Assembly (NCBI GenBank): GCA_003254905.1
Contig: QANU01016257.1
Coordinates: 245,057 to 309,056 of the forward strand
Direction: 5' to 3'
DNA length: 64,000 nucleotides
DNA from: Nissolia schottii
Taxonomy: Eukaryota; Streptophyta; Magnoliopsida; Fabales; Fabaceae
The notes beneath the pieces are model-generated. The model ran no database searches and was not told where the DNA came from. It worked only from the letters and a program-made list of their open reading frames with translations. Within the stretch, counting starts at the first letter, position 1. The number at the start of each line of letters is the position of its first letter. Of this stretch, positions 46,145 to 58,800 are shown in pieces. The translations under genes were made by a program, and so were the position numbers.

Positions 46145-48379
46145 TTGATAAAGTATACAATAAAAAAAACAAAGAAGAAAGATATTCCAATATTGAAAAT
46201 TCAGTTGCGCTCGCTATCTCTCTATATAGATTAACGTCAATGGTCGTTGATGAATTGATGATGAGCCCTTGACAAATGGCAATACCACCCCATATCCTAC
46301 AATTAAAGTCAACGAGCTGCATCAACCACAAAAGTCTTGAAGGATGTTAGCATAGTAAGTTTGAAAAGTTTAGTAAAATAACTAAACTATTTGTAACGGC
46401 CTCCAGTATTAGACGAGTTCTAGTCTTCTAGAGAAATCCGTTAATTTCCGAATCTGGTTGGTTTCTATTTATTTATTTATTTACGAGGGAGAATCCTCTC
46501 TATAACATGACATGGTCATGTCTTTAATCTCAATTATTCATCATCATTAAAAAATATTTAATGGCTAAAACTAAAAGAGTGTTTCAATTCAAGAAAATCC
46601 AACTTTTCTTTCTCCCTCCCCTCTCTGGCTTCTCCCTTGTTTAAAGAAAAACACGAGAGGCAGCAACAGTGACGGCAACGCGAGTACCTCTGTAACACCG
46701 TGAGATTACCAAACACTCTCTTTTAATCACTTAAAAGTGGTCAACAAATTAATATTCCTTATGTATTCCTAATTTTTTGAAGTACAAAAATTAATTAAAA
46801 ATTATCTTAAAATAAAGATAATTTTATCATTTTCCAAGCATATTTTTTTTTATTTTTTTAACAAGTGTATTTCTCAAAAATTAAATGTGTTCTCATTCTC
46901 AAAAAAGGAAAATCAAACTACTTAGTGGTATATAGTTATATACATGGCAAAGATGCCTTACAGCCTTATATTGTCTGAAAAATCTGATCGGAGATTTTAG
47001 GCGTAAATTTAGGCATTATGTGTTCTCTTGAGATGGAAATCGAGGACATCCCATAATGTTAGTTTTTGGTGGTTTGGGCAAGGAGATAGATGGATACAAG
47101 TACAGACAAGGATTATGTTACATAAACACAGCATCACATGGATTTTAACCCACATGCAGTTTTCTGTGTTTGTCGGGTCAGGGCACCCAAACCCAAATGG
47201 AACAACCGCCGCGTGTATTGCACGCGGATAACGAGTTCGATGTGTGTAATTTCAAGGGCCATCTTTTTGGACCCAATAATTTTTAATATATTAATTACAT
47301 ACATATGGGTATATATATATATAATGAATATTTTTAAATATATATTCCTATTTTTCAAGAGAAGGAAATATGTGTATTAAAAATAAATATAAAAATAAAG
47401 GCATATTGCATAAGAGAGGAGTATAATTTAATCAAAATAATGTAAAAAGTATAAGTATAACAGTATTAAAATAATAATTGGACGTGGGTATAATAATAAA
47501 AAATAATAATAATAACTGGACGTGGGCGTGCTACTCGCCACCACGTCCGTCCAAAAATGGCCACAAAATGCGTGGGGCCCAATAATTGAAATAGCCAATG
47601 TTGATTTTTGAGTCAGTTTCACATCACTTCTCTTTCTCTTACCTAACCTTGTTAAAATGGTCGATTTGTAAGTTTCATTCGTTTATCTGATTAAATAAAC
47701 AGAATAAACATATAAAATTTGATCCACGAATAGTAAAATTCATTTAGGTTCAACTTATTTAGGCCTAGTCCATTTAATCTATGAGTCAAATTGATCCATT
47801 TAATATTAACATAAGCAAAACCCGTGGACTAATCTGTTTATCTACATAAATGGACAGATCAAACATATAAAAGTTGTCTCTAAATAATAACAACTTGTTA
47901 AGGCTCGACCATTTTAGGTTCATAAGTTAGGTGGGTCAGGTGTAAACGGGTCGGGCTGACCCGTTTATCAACCCTGCTCTCACCTTTGCTTTCTTTACTG
48001 TACTCACTGTTTTGAATCGCCATGAATGCCACCGAAAGGTGGGGAAAGATTGAGGGGAGCTACGTTGGTTTTTATTCTTCGAAGGGTAAGGGGAGCTAAG
48101 TTATTTTGTTTTTTTAAAATTTAAATAGCGACTTTTTTATTATTGAAATAATAATTCGTTAATTAAGTTAGTTATTTAATTTATTATCATTTAACTTTTC
48201 TTTAATTTGTTATATATAAAAAAATAATTTGGGATATCCAACAAATAAATCTACACATCAACCATAAATGACACTTGCCGTTTTAAGAAATAAAATAGAA
48301 AATAAAATATCAAATGTTATACATCAAAATGTGTAGATTGATTATTAAGTCTTTTGAGCATTTCTCTATATTAGATGAG

Positions 48380-48740
48380 GTTAAGATAAAAATTGAGATT
48401 GCAATATTATTTGAAGTTGAAAATGTGGTTATGATAACACTTAAATTGTAATCCTTAGTTATTATCACAATTTCATTTGTAAGTGCAAATATACCTTCAC
48501 AATCTCATTTGTAATTTCCTGACACAATTCATTTACGACCTTAATTGTTGTAACAATCTTGTTTAATATCACAAGTTAACGAAAACATAACGACGCATTA
48601 ATGATAATGAATTAAATGAGTAATTTGACATTTTTAAGTTACCATTTATGAGATTATAAAGTCAATTTTTAAAATTTCAAAGACCAAAATGACTAAAACC
48701 TATAATTTCAAAGATCAAAATGAGCATTATCTGATTGAGA
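48380..48740. repeat. Dispersed repeat family R3, copy 2
   Basis: Shares with 43016-43390 the sequence order ...TCACAA..TCATTTGTAA..., ACGAAAACATAACGACGCAT and ATAATGAATTAAAT, then ends in AAAGACCAAAATGACTAAAA. Non-coding. Confidence 0.4.
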
Positions 48741-48744
48741 GATT

Positions 48745-48905
48745 AGTAATTTTTATGCACTAGTATTTATAAAGAAGTTTTGCACTGTCATCTAATTATA
48801 AACTATTATATAAATAATAGTAATTTAATTTTTTTACTCACTATCTTAAAAGTTTTTTTGTATAGTAGCATATAATTGGATTAGAATGCAAAACATTTTT
48901 GCACT
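48745..48905. mobile_element. Probable fold-back MITE
   Basis: Left TTTTGCACTGTCATCTAATT and right AATTGGATTAGAATGCAAAA form imperfect inverted arms of about 40 bases around an AT-rich centre. Confidence 0.5.
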
Positions 48906-48954
48906 TTTGTTAGTTTTTAACACAAGGTTTTTTTTTTTTTTTGTGAAGACAAGA

Positions 48955-49200
48955 TATGTAGTGCAAATATGATAAATTAATATTTTTTAATACAATATTT
49001 GTAAAACGATGCATCATAAGTTTGAATGGTCTGTAAATCTCTAAACTCCTTACAATTTATCTATTTTAATGATTTGACTAATAAAAAATTTGTTATAATC
49101 ATATAATATGAAATAATGATAAAATTCAATGAATTTAGTTATAAAATTAAAAAAATATATATAAAAATTTAGTAGAATGAGGTATTTACTCGATAGGGCA
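48955..49200. mobile_element. MITE family M1, copy 3 (left arm missing)
   Basis: Matches the centre and right arm of the elements at 5681-6076 and 8876-9205: ATACAATATTTGTA, GTCTGTAAATCTCTAAACT, TGATTTGACTAATAAAAAAT and GAGGTATTTACTC. The left arm is truncated. Confidence 0.6.
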
Positions 49201-50900
49201 TGTGACAAATTACATAATTGTATTTAGATATATTGAGTAAAAGTTTAATATAAAAGTAAAAAATCGACTATTTTGAAAAGGAAGAGTAATACAAAAGTAA
49301 ATAACTGCTTATGTTTTAATTTTGAGATACTATGTTATTTTAGATGATCTTAATTTAAGTAGATTTTTTTTTCTGGTGATAATTAATTTAAGTAATTGTG
49401 ACGTAAGATTATTAACTTAAATATAAATTATGGAAATAAAATGCAAAAGATGTAATGTATAGTTTTTTTCTTGAACAATAAAACTCATAAAATTAATATT
49501 TAAAATTAATTTTCTATTGCTAGTGAAATTTCTTATACTTAAATCAGTGATAATAAACTATTTCGTTCAAGTTTCAACATAAGAAAACATATTTATTGTA
49601 TTAATGTTTATTTAAAATTTAAATTGTCTCGCATCGCAATCAACCCGACATAAGATGAAGTGCACCTTGGCTACTTATACTGCCTTTGTGCTGAATTAAT
49701 AAGGTTGATAATAGAAAATTAAGAAATGATACATAATTTTTTTTGAAAAAAAAAACAATATAATTAAAGAAAGCTTTTTAGACGTATATAGTATTAGTAT
49801 TCATTGGTCAAGTCCCATCATTGAGAAGAGTGGAATTTTGATGCAGCCTGTCAAATGGCAAGAGTCATACCTCATTGAACGCAATCAGTCGTATCAGTAT
49901 TGCGTTTGGATACAAATTTTGGACATCGATTTTTACAGTGTGAACTATTTACAAATTGGATTGTAAGAAATATTTTAAGAATATGTGTTAACTTTGACGT
50001 AGATGTCAAAGTTTTAATTAAGATGAGAGATGACCTAATTATTAAATTGCACATAACCAGACTGATGTAACTAACCGTTTTTTGTTGCCTAACTTTTTTT
50101 TTTTTTTTCGATTCAGTAACTCTTTACCGTTAAGATGGGGTACCAAAATGAACGAAAAATTAATTAAAGGATCAAAATAAAATTAAATTAAGAGACCAAA
50201 AAGTTTTTTTAAAAGATTTTTTCGACGTGAAAAAAAAAGAACTCAACTAAGTACTAGGTAACAACGTTGTGCTCTACATGATTATTATGAAGTGATTAGA
50301 TTTTATATATTGATACTCATTTAATTATGCATTTACACATAAAAAAAAAATGATTAACCTCTCATCTATTATCTTAAAAATTTGTCATATATCAATACAT
50401 AATTACACTTAAGCCCCAAAACTAATGTCTATTATGCCTAATTTATCTTTTAAAGAATTGTATATTGAAAATTTTACATTAATTTTGATATAACACGCCT
50501 CTCAAGCGCACACAATACACAAAACGCTTACACGTGAGGTTGCTAGGGAGGATTGGTCTATTCAAATCGAGCATACTTCAACCTTTGGTGCTGATAAGCA
50601 TTAAAAAAAAAAAAATACACAACTATTCTAGTAATCACTCCATCAAACCATGTTTTTAAAAATCAAATAAATAAAAAATATTTACCGACAATGTAAAAAA
50701 AAAAAGTTTGATTTTGTTTCTTTGCACCAATATTTAAATTTTACTACTAATGAGATTATTTAGTTAAACTAAGATACTGTGATTGCTCTTCCCGGAATCT
50801 TGCCCGTAAAAAATAGATTGAACCATCAAAATAATAAAAGAAAAAAAAAGGTTAGGATAAAGGAATAATTGAGCTTGAATGAAATAAGAGAGTCAACGGA
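49201..50900. other. AT-rich intergenic DNA upstream of the ankyrin gene
   Basis: AT-rich with A and T runs. No gene or RNA is recognised. Confidence 0.5.
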
Positions 50901-50915
50901 AAAACTGTTCCGTCA

Positions 50916-50940
50916 AGAGAGAGAGAGAGAGAGAGAGAGA
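50916..50940 (+). repeat. (GA)n run in the ankyrin gene promoter or leader
   Basis: About twelve GA units some 1.1 kb before the ATG. GA tracts near plant transcription starts bind BBR/BPC factors; whether this lies before or after the start site is unknown. Confidence 0.6.
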
Positions 50941-52013
50941 CTCACTCGCGCGAGTGCGCGTTGTTCTGTTATTTCAATTTTCTCATTGATTCATTGGACA
51001 CACTCCTCTTTGGTCCATTGGTTGTCTTCTTGTCCTTCCTCTTTCAATTGCCACCATCACCACTCTCTCTTCTTCCTTATTAGCATTTTCCATCCTATCA
51101 TATCATATTCATGTTCATAATAATAACACTTTCTCCTTTCATCATCACTACCTTTTAATAAATTATTTAGGTGAGTTCTTGTTTTTTTTGGGTCCGTTTA
51201 TATATGTATGTATCCCTCTGATTTTAGATTCACATAAAGTTGTGTTTGTTTGTTGCTTCCCATGTGGGTTTCGTGCTTTAACACTTAATCATCCCAATAT
51301 ATGTATGTATATATGTGTGTGTGCGCCCTCTCATATTATCTCTGTCACTGCCTTCACTTAGACATCACTTTTTTTTCTTTGCGCAACCTTATATATATAT
51401 AATCTTCCTAATCTCTCTTTCTATTCCTGAATGTTCGTTACAGGGTGTTCTGACAAACCCCATCATGCGTCCCTCCAATCTCAACCATCAATCATCATGG
51501 TGGTAGAAGCAGCACCACACAAGGTTAGCTTAAAAATCCATAATTTTTATTTGTTATTTTTTAAATTTTGATAAATTATGCAGCTTTGTGGTTCCTTTTG
51601 AAACTTTAGACACCCTTTTGAAGAAAATGCAATAAAAAAATTATCTTTAGTGGAGTGGTCTTAATCCAGAATTTTAATTTATTTATCTCTATTTTTGGGT
51701 TTACAAGGGTGATGATTCTGGATGCAGGAAGGAAGAAGTATCAGAAGTTTCTAGAAGATATGAGATGTAATAACTAATCTGTGAAAAGTTTTGATCTTTT
51801 TGGTTTTGGTGATGATTGGGGATGACCCTCTCCTTTGAGTTGAAGATATGATTTTTGTTATTGGGGATGAAAGATGCTAGTTTTGATCTGGGTTTTTGCT
51901 GGAAGGAAGAAAAGAAAGTTGTGACATAACACAATAGAGAGTTAATACAAGGTCAAAAATAGAGAAAGGGGATTCAATTTCATTAGGGTTGGTGAATTCC
52001 AAATCCAATTCCA
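50941..52013 (+). promoter_or_regulatory. Probable 5' leader of the ankyrin gene, with introns and upstream ORFs
   Basis: CT-rich sequence downstream of the GA run looks like an untranslated leader. Candidate splice sites are TTTAG/GTGAGT near 51172, TTACAG near 51444, AAG/GTTAGC near 51522 and GCAG near 51727. Short upstream frames occur: MRPSNLNHQSSWW at 51464-51505, and a minimal ATGTAA at 51765-51770. The exon model is inferred; transcripts are needed to settle it. Confidence 0.4.
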
Positions 52014-54463
52014 ATGGCAACACCTACGGTGCAGCCACAAACTGCCCCATCAAGCACTCCTGGGAAGAAAATGACCAAGCAACTGACCGGGAAGCGCGAT
52101 GACACCGCCTTGCACTCGGCAGCGAGGGCAGGGAACTTGGCTGTGCTGAAGGAAACACTTGCTGGTGCTGAGGAGGGTCAACTGCGCGAGTTGTTGACAA
52201 AGCAGAACCAAGCTGGGGAAACAGTACTCTATGTTGCTGCTGAGTATGGTTATGTAGATTTGGTCAGGGAGATGATTCAGTACTATGATCTCGCCGACGC
52301 TGGAATCAAGGCGAGGAATGGTCTTGATGCACTCCACATTGCTGCCAAACAAGGAGATTTAGGTATGTGAAATTGTTGCTCGTGTAAAATTTTCGCCCTT
52401 GATTATCTTCTATCATGTGTCTTGTCTTAGTTCCACTTTTGAATCACTGGTAAAATATCATACATGACTGGGTTATGTAAAAAATTTCACATGAGAGGAT
52501 CCACACTGCTAAGTTGTTGTCTTGTTTACGTGCTTGTTCTTTTGTGGTGCATGATGTGATTTTCGGGGGATCTTGGGCCCCATCTATCAAACCTTTCAAA
52601 TTTGATAGGATAAGATCTGATAATATTTTTATAGTATTGTTTGGAATAACATTGTATAAAACACGGGATTGGTGAAATTTAGTGCTCTTTTCCCCCTCTT
52701 GCAGATGTGTTGAAGATCCTAATGGAGGCTCATCCTGAACTGTCAATGACTGTGGATCCATCCAACACCACAGCTTTGCACACGGCTGCTACACAAGGGC
52801 ATACTGAGATGGTTAAGTTTCTGTTAGAGGCAGGTAGTAGCTTGGCGACCATTGCTAGGAGCAACGGCAAAACGGCTTTGCATTCTGCCGCGAGAAATGG
52901 GCATCTGGAGGTTGTGAAATCGCTTCTGGAGAAGGAGCCTGGGGTCACGACGCGGACCGACAAGAAGGGCCAGTCGGCGCTTCACATGGCGGTGAAGGGA
53001 CAGAGCCTTGAGGTGGTAGAGGAGTTGATAAAAGCCGATCTTTCATCAATAAACATGGTTGATAATAAGGGTAACACGGCATTGCATATAGCCACTAGGA
53101 AGAACAGAGCTCAGGTAAATTAGGTCATTATTGCCATTATTCTTCTAAGTTTTACACAAAAGCTCCATAAGTGGATTGTGACCTTAGATCACCCTAACTT
53201 AATATGTGCGTTGGGCATTTTTTTCATGAATAAGAAAACAAAGGAAGTGACAGTTTAAAGTTTTTGTGACAATTAACTAGTCATTTTAGTAACAGTCGTT
53301 TGAACAATTTTGAGTTACACATTTAGCACTTGTTACATGTTTGTTCATAACACAAATGAAGATGTGAAAAGAATAGACTAGTGTAACATTTGGGTTGAAA
53401 TCTGATTTAGAGTTGCTGGTGTGATCTGCTGTTAGTGTAACATTTGGTCCTTTGAGCTGTTTATAACATTATCAAAATACAAGTCTTGGTTAGCTGAACT
53501 CTAGCCTCATTGTTAAGGATATCAGTTTCAATGTTGTTGGATTAAAAGGTAGGGCCTGAACACTCAAATTCCTGTTTGCTGCAGTTTGTTAAGTTGATTC
53601 TTGGGCAGAAAGAAACAGACACCGCAGCTGTAAACAGATCCGGCGAGAGCGCGTTGGACACTGCCGAGAAAACCGGTAACTCCCAAGTCAAAGCCATTCT
53701 GCAAGAACACGGCGTCCAAAGCGCCAAATCCATGAAGCCTCAGCCAACAAAAGCAGCCAGGGAGCTGAAACAAACAGTAAGCGACATAAAACATGAAGTC
53801 CACTACCAACTAGAACACACTCGCCAAACCAGGAAGCGCGTGCAGGGCATCGCCAAGCGCATCAACAAGATGCACGCCGAAGGGCTGAACAATGCAATCA
53901 ACTCCACAACAGTTGTCGCGGTCCTCATCGCCACGGTTGCCTTCGCGGCCATCTTCACGGTCCCAGGCCAATTTGTCGATGAACCGGGCAATGTTCCCGC
54001 GAGAATGTCACTCGGCGAGGCGAGAATAGCCCCTCAGCTACCTTTCATAATCTTCTTTGTCTTCGACTCCATCGCCCTCTTCATTTCCCTGGCAGTGGTG
54101 GTGGTGCAGACCTCAGTCGTGGTCATAGAGAGCAAGGCGAAGAAGCAGATGATGGCGATAATCAACAAGCTCATGTGGCTGGCTTGTGTGCTTATCTCGG
54201 TGGCATTCTTGGCACTGTCCTTTATTGTCGTCGGAAAGGATCAGAAGTGGCTTGCAATAGGGGTAACTATTATAGGGACAACAATAATGGCCACAACATT
54301 GGGATTAATGTGTTATTGGGTCATTAGGCACAGAATTGAGGCCTCAAATTTGAGGAGCATAAGGAAATCTTCAATGGGGAGCAAGTCAAGGTCTTTCTCA
54401 GTGTCTGTTATGTCAGATCCTGAGATACTAAACACTGAGTACAAGAAAATGTATGCGATTTAG
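52014..54463 (+). CDS. Ankyrin-repeat membrane protein with PGG domain (ITN1-like family)
   Basis: Three exons, 52014-52362, 52705-53114 and 53585-54463, all GT-AG and in frame, giving 545 residues. The N-terminus is a Pro/Thr/Gln-rich tail and a basic KKMTKQLTGKRDD segment. About seven ankyrin repeats follow (residues 28-300), with recurring TALH.AA..GH/N...V..LL patterns, mediating protein contacts. A basic coiled segment (HYQLEHTRQTRKRVQGIAKR, about 327-346) precedes the PGG domain, which has four membrane helices at about residues 362-378, 406-430, 447-469 and 475-500; the VPG signature survives as TVPGQF. The tail is Ser-rich and ends YKKMYAI. The founding relative, Arabidopsis ITN1, is a plasma-membrane protein affecting salt tolerance through ABA and ROS signalling; family membership is firm, but orthology is not. 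Sequence gives closer likeness to the At2g01680/At5g02620 group than to ITN1 itself. Confidence 0.93.
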
Positions 54464-54484
54464 AGTTACTGTTAATAAGCTTTG

Positions 54485-54516
<32 letters not shown>

Positions 54517-54527
54517 TTTTTTTTTTT
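54485..54527. repeat. (CT)n plus T run in the ankyrin gene 3' region
   Basis: About twelve CT units are followed by about twenty T residues, 20 bases after the stop codon. Confidence 0.85.
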
Positions 54528-55843
54528 CCCACTTGCACACTTTTTTTCCATGGCATGATGGATTTTTATATAAACTGCAGCTTCCTCATGTATATCACCA
54601 GACTTTGGCTAGTGTTAATAATATGATTAGTCAATGAATAGTCTACTCATTTCTTAGAAAATAAAAATGTCTTAATTTTTCATACTATCTCATAAACATA
54701 AACGATCCTCTTATGTGAAATTTTCATGTCAAAATTTGACCAATGATAAAAATTCAGGTATGAAGTAGAATCCCATCAAAGAAATAAGAAGGGTAAAGAA
54801 AAAAGGCATATAATTATTGGTGACCTCGTGTTTCTAGTTTTCTGCTACGCTAACGAAGTGTACATGGACGGTTGACGCACCTAAAACGTGACATCAAGTT
54901 TGAGAAATCAAGTGAAAACTTTCTTTGCTGTTTGACTAAAAATGACTTTATTAGGATTCTGGACTATGCTTGTTTGGTTAAATCAGTGTTGTATGAATAA
55001 TGCAAGCAGCGACAAGTACAATATTATGAAACAAGGGTAGTTTGGTTATGGAAGGTCTATTTGAATTGTTATAAAACATTAGGGGTTGATTTACATATTT
55101 TAATCAAAATATTTTAGCGAAAAAATGTAAGCTTCATTTTTTTTTCTAGTAAATACAAATTCAAAATTGACAAATTAATAATAATTATATAAAAATAGAA
55201 TTTAATTTTTGTAAATGAACTAAAATAATATTATATTATCAATCAATAAAAATATAAAAAATTATCAACTAATGATAAGTAATTGCAAGTTACAATAATT
55301 GTCCAGAGCTATTGGACACATATTTTTATTTCACACAACTGACAATGAAAATTAAACTATAAAAATATCATAAAAATAGGAGATTAATTATTATGTATTG
55401 ATAGTGTAAATTTATTTTACATTATCATTCTATTAAGTTTTAACATATAAGTTGAATAAAAAAAGTATGACATATAAGCAAAAATAAATAATTCTAGCAT
55501 CCAATTGGATGACATATAGTGTAAACAGTCATGCTTATAAATGATTTAATTATATGATAGTATAATTTTTTTTTAATCATGTATAACAATTTTTTTTGGG
55601 TAAGGAAACTCAAAAAAATAAATATGTAAAAATAATATTTTACTCTTCATCCAATTCTTTCTTCAACAAAAATACAATTTCAGTCATCACGAAAAGACAC
55701 TGAAAAGAAAAACACATCTCAGGGATCAGAAAAACGCCGAAACGAATTTCGAAAGCTCAGAGGGGAAAAAAAAAAAAGGCGAAAAGAGGAGAAAACGCTA
55801 AAAGCATAGCAGCAGTTTCTGCAAGTGTGATCGGATAAGAAAC
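54528..55843. other. Intergenic DNA before UFL1
   Basis: AT-rich, with a MITE-like arm pair near 55385-55450 (AATTATTATGTATTGATAGTGTAAA against TTACATTATCATTC). The final 200 bases become purine-rich and lead to the UFL1 start without a clear TATA box. Confidence 0.5.
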
Positions 55844-58800
55844 ATGGACGACGAATTGCTCGAGCTTCAGCGACAATTCGAGTTCGCGCAGCAAGCCAAG
55901 TCCAGCATCCGATTATCGGAGCGAAACGTCGTCGAATTGATCCAAAAACTGCAACAGCTCCAAATCATCGATTTCCAGCTTCTTCACACCGCTTCCGGCA
56001 AAGAATACATCACTCTCGTACGACAAATTGGAAAATCTCCGCAAAAAATTTCACCATTATGAAAAACGCAATTAGTTTCCGTTTTTACGATTTTCTCATT
56101 GTCCGATTAGGTTTCAATTTTAGTTTAATTTGATGTGTTGTGTTATAATTGATTGTAGTTGATCGGTTTCGAATTTAATTTTTCATTCGATCGCGAACCT
56201 TGCTAGGATCAATTGAGGAACGAGATGGTTTCTGAGGTGAGGAAATTAGGGCGAGTTTCTGTGATTGATCTTGCGGACGCCACTGGTGTTGACTTATACT
56301 ATGTGGAGAAGCAGGCTCAGCACATTGTAGCGGAGCACCCTGAATTCATGATGAATCAGGGGGAGATCATTTCCGAGTCTTACTGGGACTCGATTGCCGA
56401 AGAGGTTAACGAGAGGCTCCAGGAATGCAGCCAGGTCGCGCTCACTGAACTTGCTGCGCAATTGAACGTTGGGTTGGACTTGGTTGCCTCTGTGTTGGAG
56501 CCGCGACTCGGCACCATGGTGAGTTAACTTAGTGTTTTGCGGTGTTTCGTGTTTATTGAATGAGAGGAAGCAAAGATGCATTGATCTGGTTAATTCACTG
56601 TGTATATACAACAGAGAGTTTCGAGTTACTGAACTAATGAATAACTGAAAGCGAACTAATTTTAACAACTAACTAGCTAGTTGGTTGCGTAGTAGTGTTT
56701 GTTTTAGGAATGGCATTGGAGCTGTTTTGATGAGTGTTTGTCGGTCTTTGGAGCAGGTGAAAGGAAGGCTCGAAGGAGGGCAGTTGTATACTCCTGCCTA
56801 TGTGGCTCGCGTGAGTGCCATGGTTAAGGGCGCCGCGCGGGGCATCACGGTGCCTACAAATTTGACAATGGTGTGGAGCTCGTTGCAGCAGTTACTGCAG
56901 GAAATGGACGGAACCAGTGGCGTGGCGGTCGACGGCTCTTTCTTTCAGTCTTTGTTCAATGGACTCGTGAAGGAAGGCGAGATTCTAGGATCGGTTCGTG
57001 CAGGAGTACATTGGACACCAGCTGTAAGTGGCATGTTTTGAACTTTTGACTTCAATTGGACATTGTTAAAGTGATTCTTGGTTTTGGAATCCTCCACTCG
57101 ATGTTTGTTGGCTACAATTGGGAGGGTTTCCAAATTCTTTTGGTGTATTCTGTTTCCAGTTTATTACTTTACAAACCTTGGATTGATTGGGTGGGTGGCA
57201 ATATTAAATTGCTGTTGTATATACCTTGGTGCAATTAACTTAGTTCTGCTTTCCATCATTAGAAGGTATTTATTATGATTTTCACTTCTTACATCAAATG
57301 GCAGGTGTTTGCTGTTGCTCAGAAGGAATCTGTGGATTCATTCTTTTCACAGGTATGACTCACACTGCACATCTCTTCCTTTTATTTGAGATACTAAATC
57401 TTTTGCCTATTTCTAGTACAACATCTGAGCTAAATGACTTAATAAATTTGTTAGTTGGGACTTATATACTGGGATTTCCCCGTTATTCTCTGTCCTGGTC
57501 AGTTTACCTTGGCTTTTTTATTTGGAAAGCTTTTTCTCTGAACTCATATTGTGTCACCTTTCTTTGTATGCTTTAGAATTCTTTTATCAGCTATGACGTT
57601 CTGCACAAACTTGGAATTCCGCAGCCCATTCAATTCTTGCAGGTAACTAAATTGTCCCCATGGTAATTCTGTTTCCAAATTATGACTACAAGGATCATAT
57701 GTCCACTTATATTTATTCAATTTATTAAATAAAAGTACACTCTATAGAGAGTGGCTTAATGTCTTACTGTATTATCCCTCAAAGAATGACAGATTTCATT
57801 CTTAACTTCTATGCATATCTCGCTTATAACGTTAAAATTTTATTTCAATTTACTTTAATTTATATTTTTCATATTCCTTTTAGATTTCATCTGAATTTAA
57901 AAATACCCATTCAGTGGACAGGGTGATAACTAGTATATGTGAAATGAATGTGTTATACTCCTTGTTAAAGTAGCTTAGTTAATGAAGCCTAAGTTTGTGC
58001 AATCCAATTTAGTCCAGATATCCTGAAGGAAAACCTCTAGTTACAACATTTGTTCACCCATCTATGATTGAGATGCTAGATGCTGCTACTGAGGATGCTA
58101 TTGAACGTGGTAGCTGGTAAGGGCCTCATTCTTTGTTTTCCTTTATCCCAATTTCGTTTTTCATTCAATTCTACTTTACTAAATTGAGCCAGGTTCAATA
58201 GCATCAACTGATCCTCCCTTTAAAGTTATTATATAGAAACTCAGAAATTGAATTGTTGTTATGGATGATCTTTCTTTTCCCCCTCTATCCTCCCGTTTAA
58301 TCTAATAAAAGTTATATACTTGTTCATTACCTAAGTGAAATCCAAATAACAACCAGCTTCTTTGGTAGCCCTTGCTATTTTAAAATTACCTTTTTCATAT
58401 GGATCATGGTTGTTGCAACTGTATGATAATATGACGGATCCCAACTTCTCTGCTCCCCCCCCCCCCCCNCCCCCTTTTTCCACCCTCCCCTGGGTAGTCC
58501 TAGGTAGGACCTCTCTAGATTCTTCCACATCTTGTGTCCTGGGGTTGTAAAACTCTTATCCATGAAAGATTTGTTAAGTTCCATGATAAGCTTACTGCAA
58601 GAGATCTCTGAACTCTTTTTCCTTTATATCAAGTTATATTTATTCTTTTGAATAAAATTTGCCAATGCATTGTGTCCTGACATAAGTGTGTTGCAGGAGT
58701 GATTCTCTTTCCTTATTGCCCTCATCTTTTACACCTCAAGATGCAGCTAAAATGCTGTCCCTTTGTAAATCTGTTCAATTGGCTCTTAAGGTAATATTCA

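Larger units (their letters stand above)
43391..48379. other. AT-rich intergenic DNA with microsatellites
   Basis: No convincing gene in 5 kb. It holds a (TA)n microsatellite at 44596-44624, an (AAAT)n run at 46114-46144, a short inverted pair GGACGTGG/CCACGTCC near 47518-47548, and a 47.6-47.96 kb stretch ending GGGTCGGGCTGACCCGTTTA, itself palindromic and typical of a common plant repeat. A 67-codon frame at 47028 shows no known domain and is not called. Confidence 0.45.

Noticed and set aside
47028..47231. 67-codon frame as a possible small gene
   Set aside because: No domain, no splice partner, and overlapping frames on both strands are equally long.
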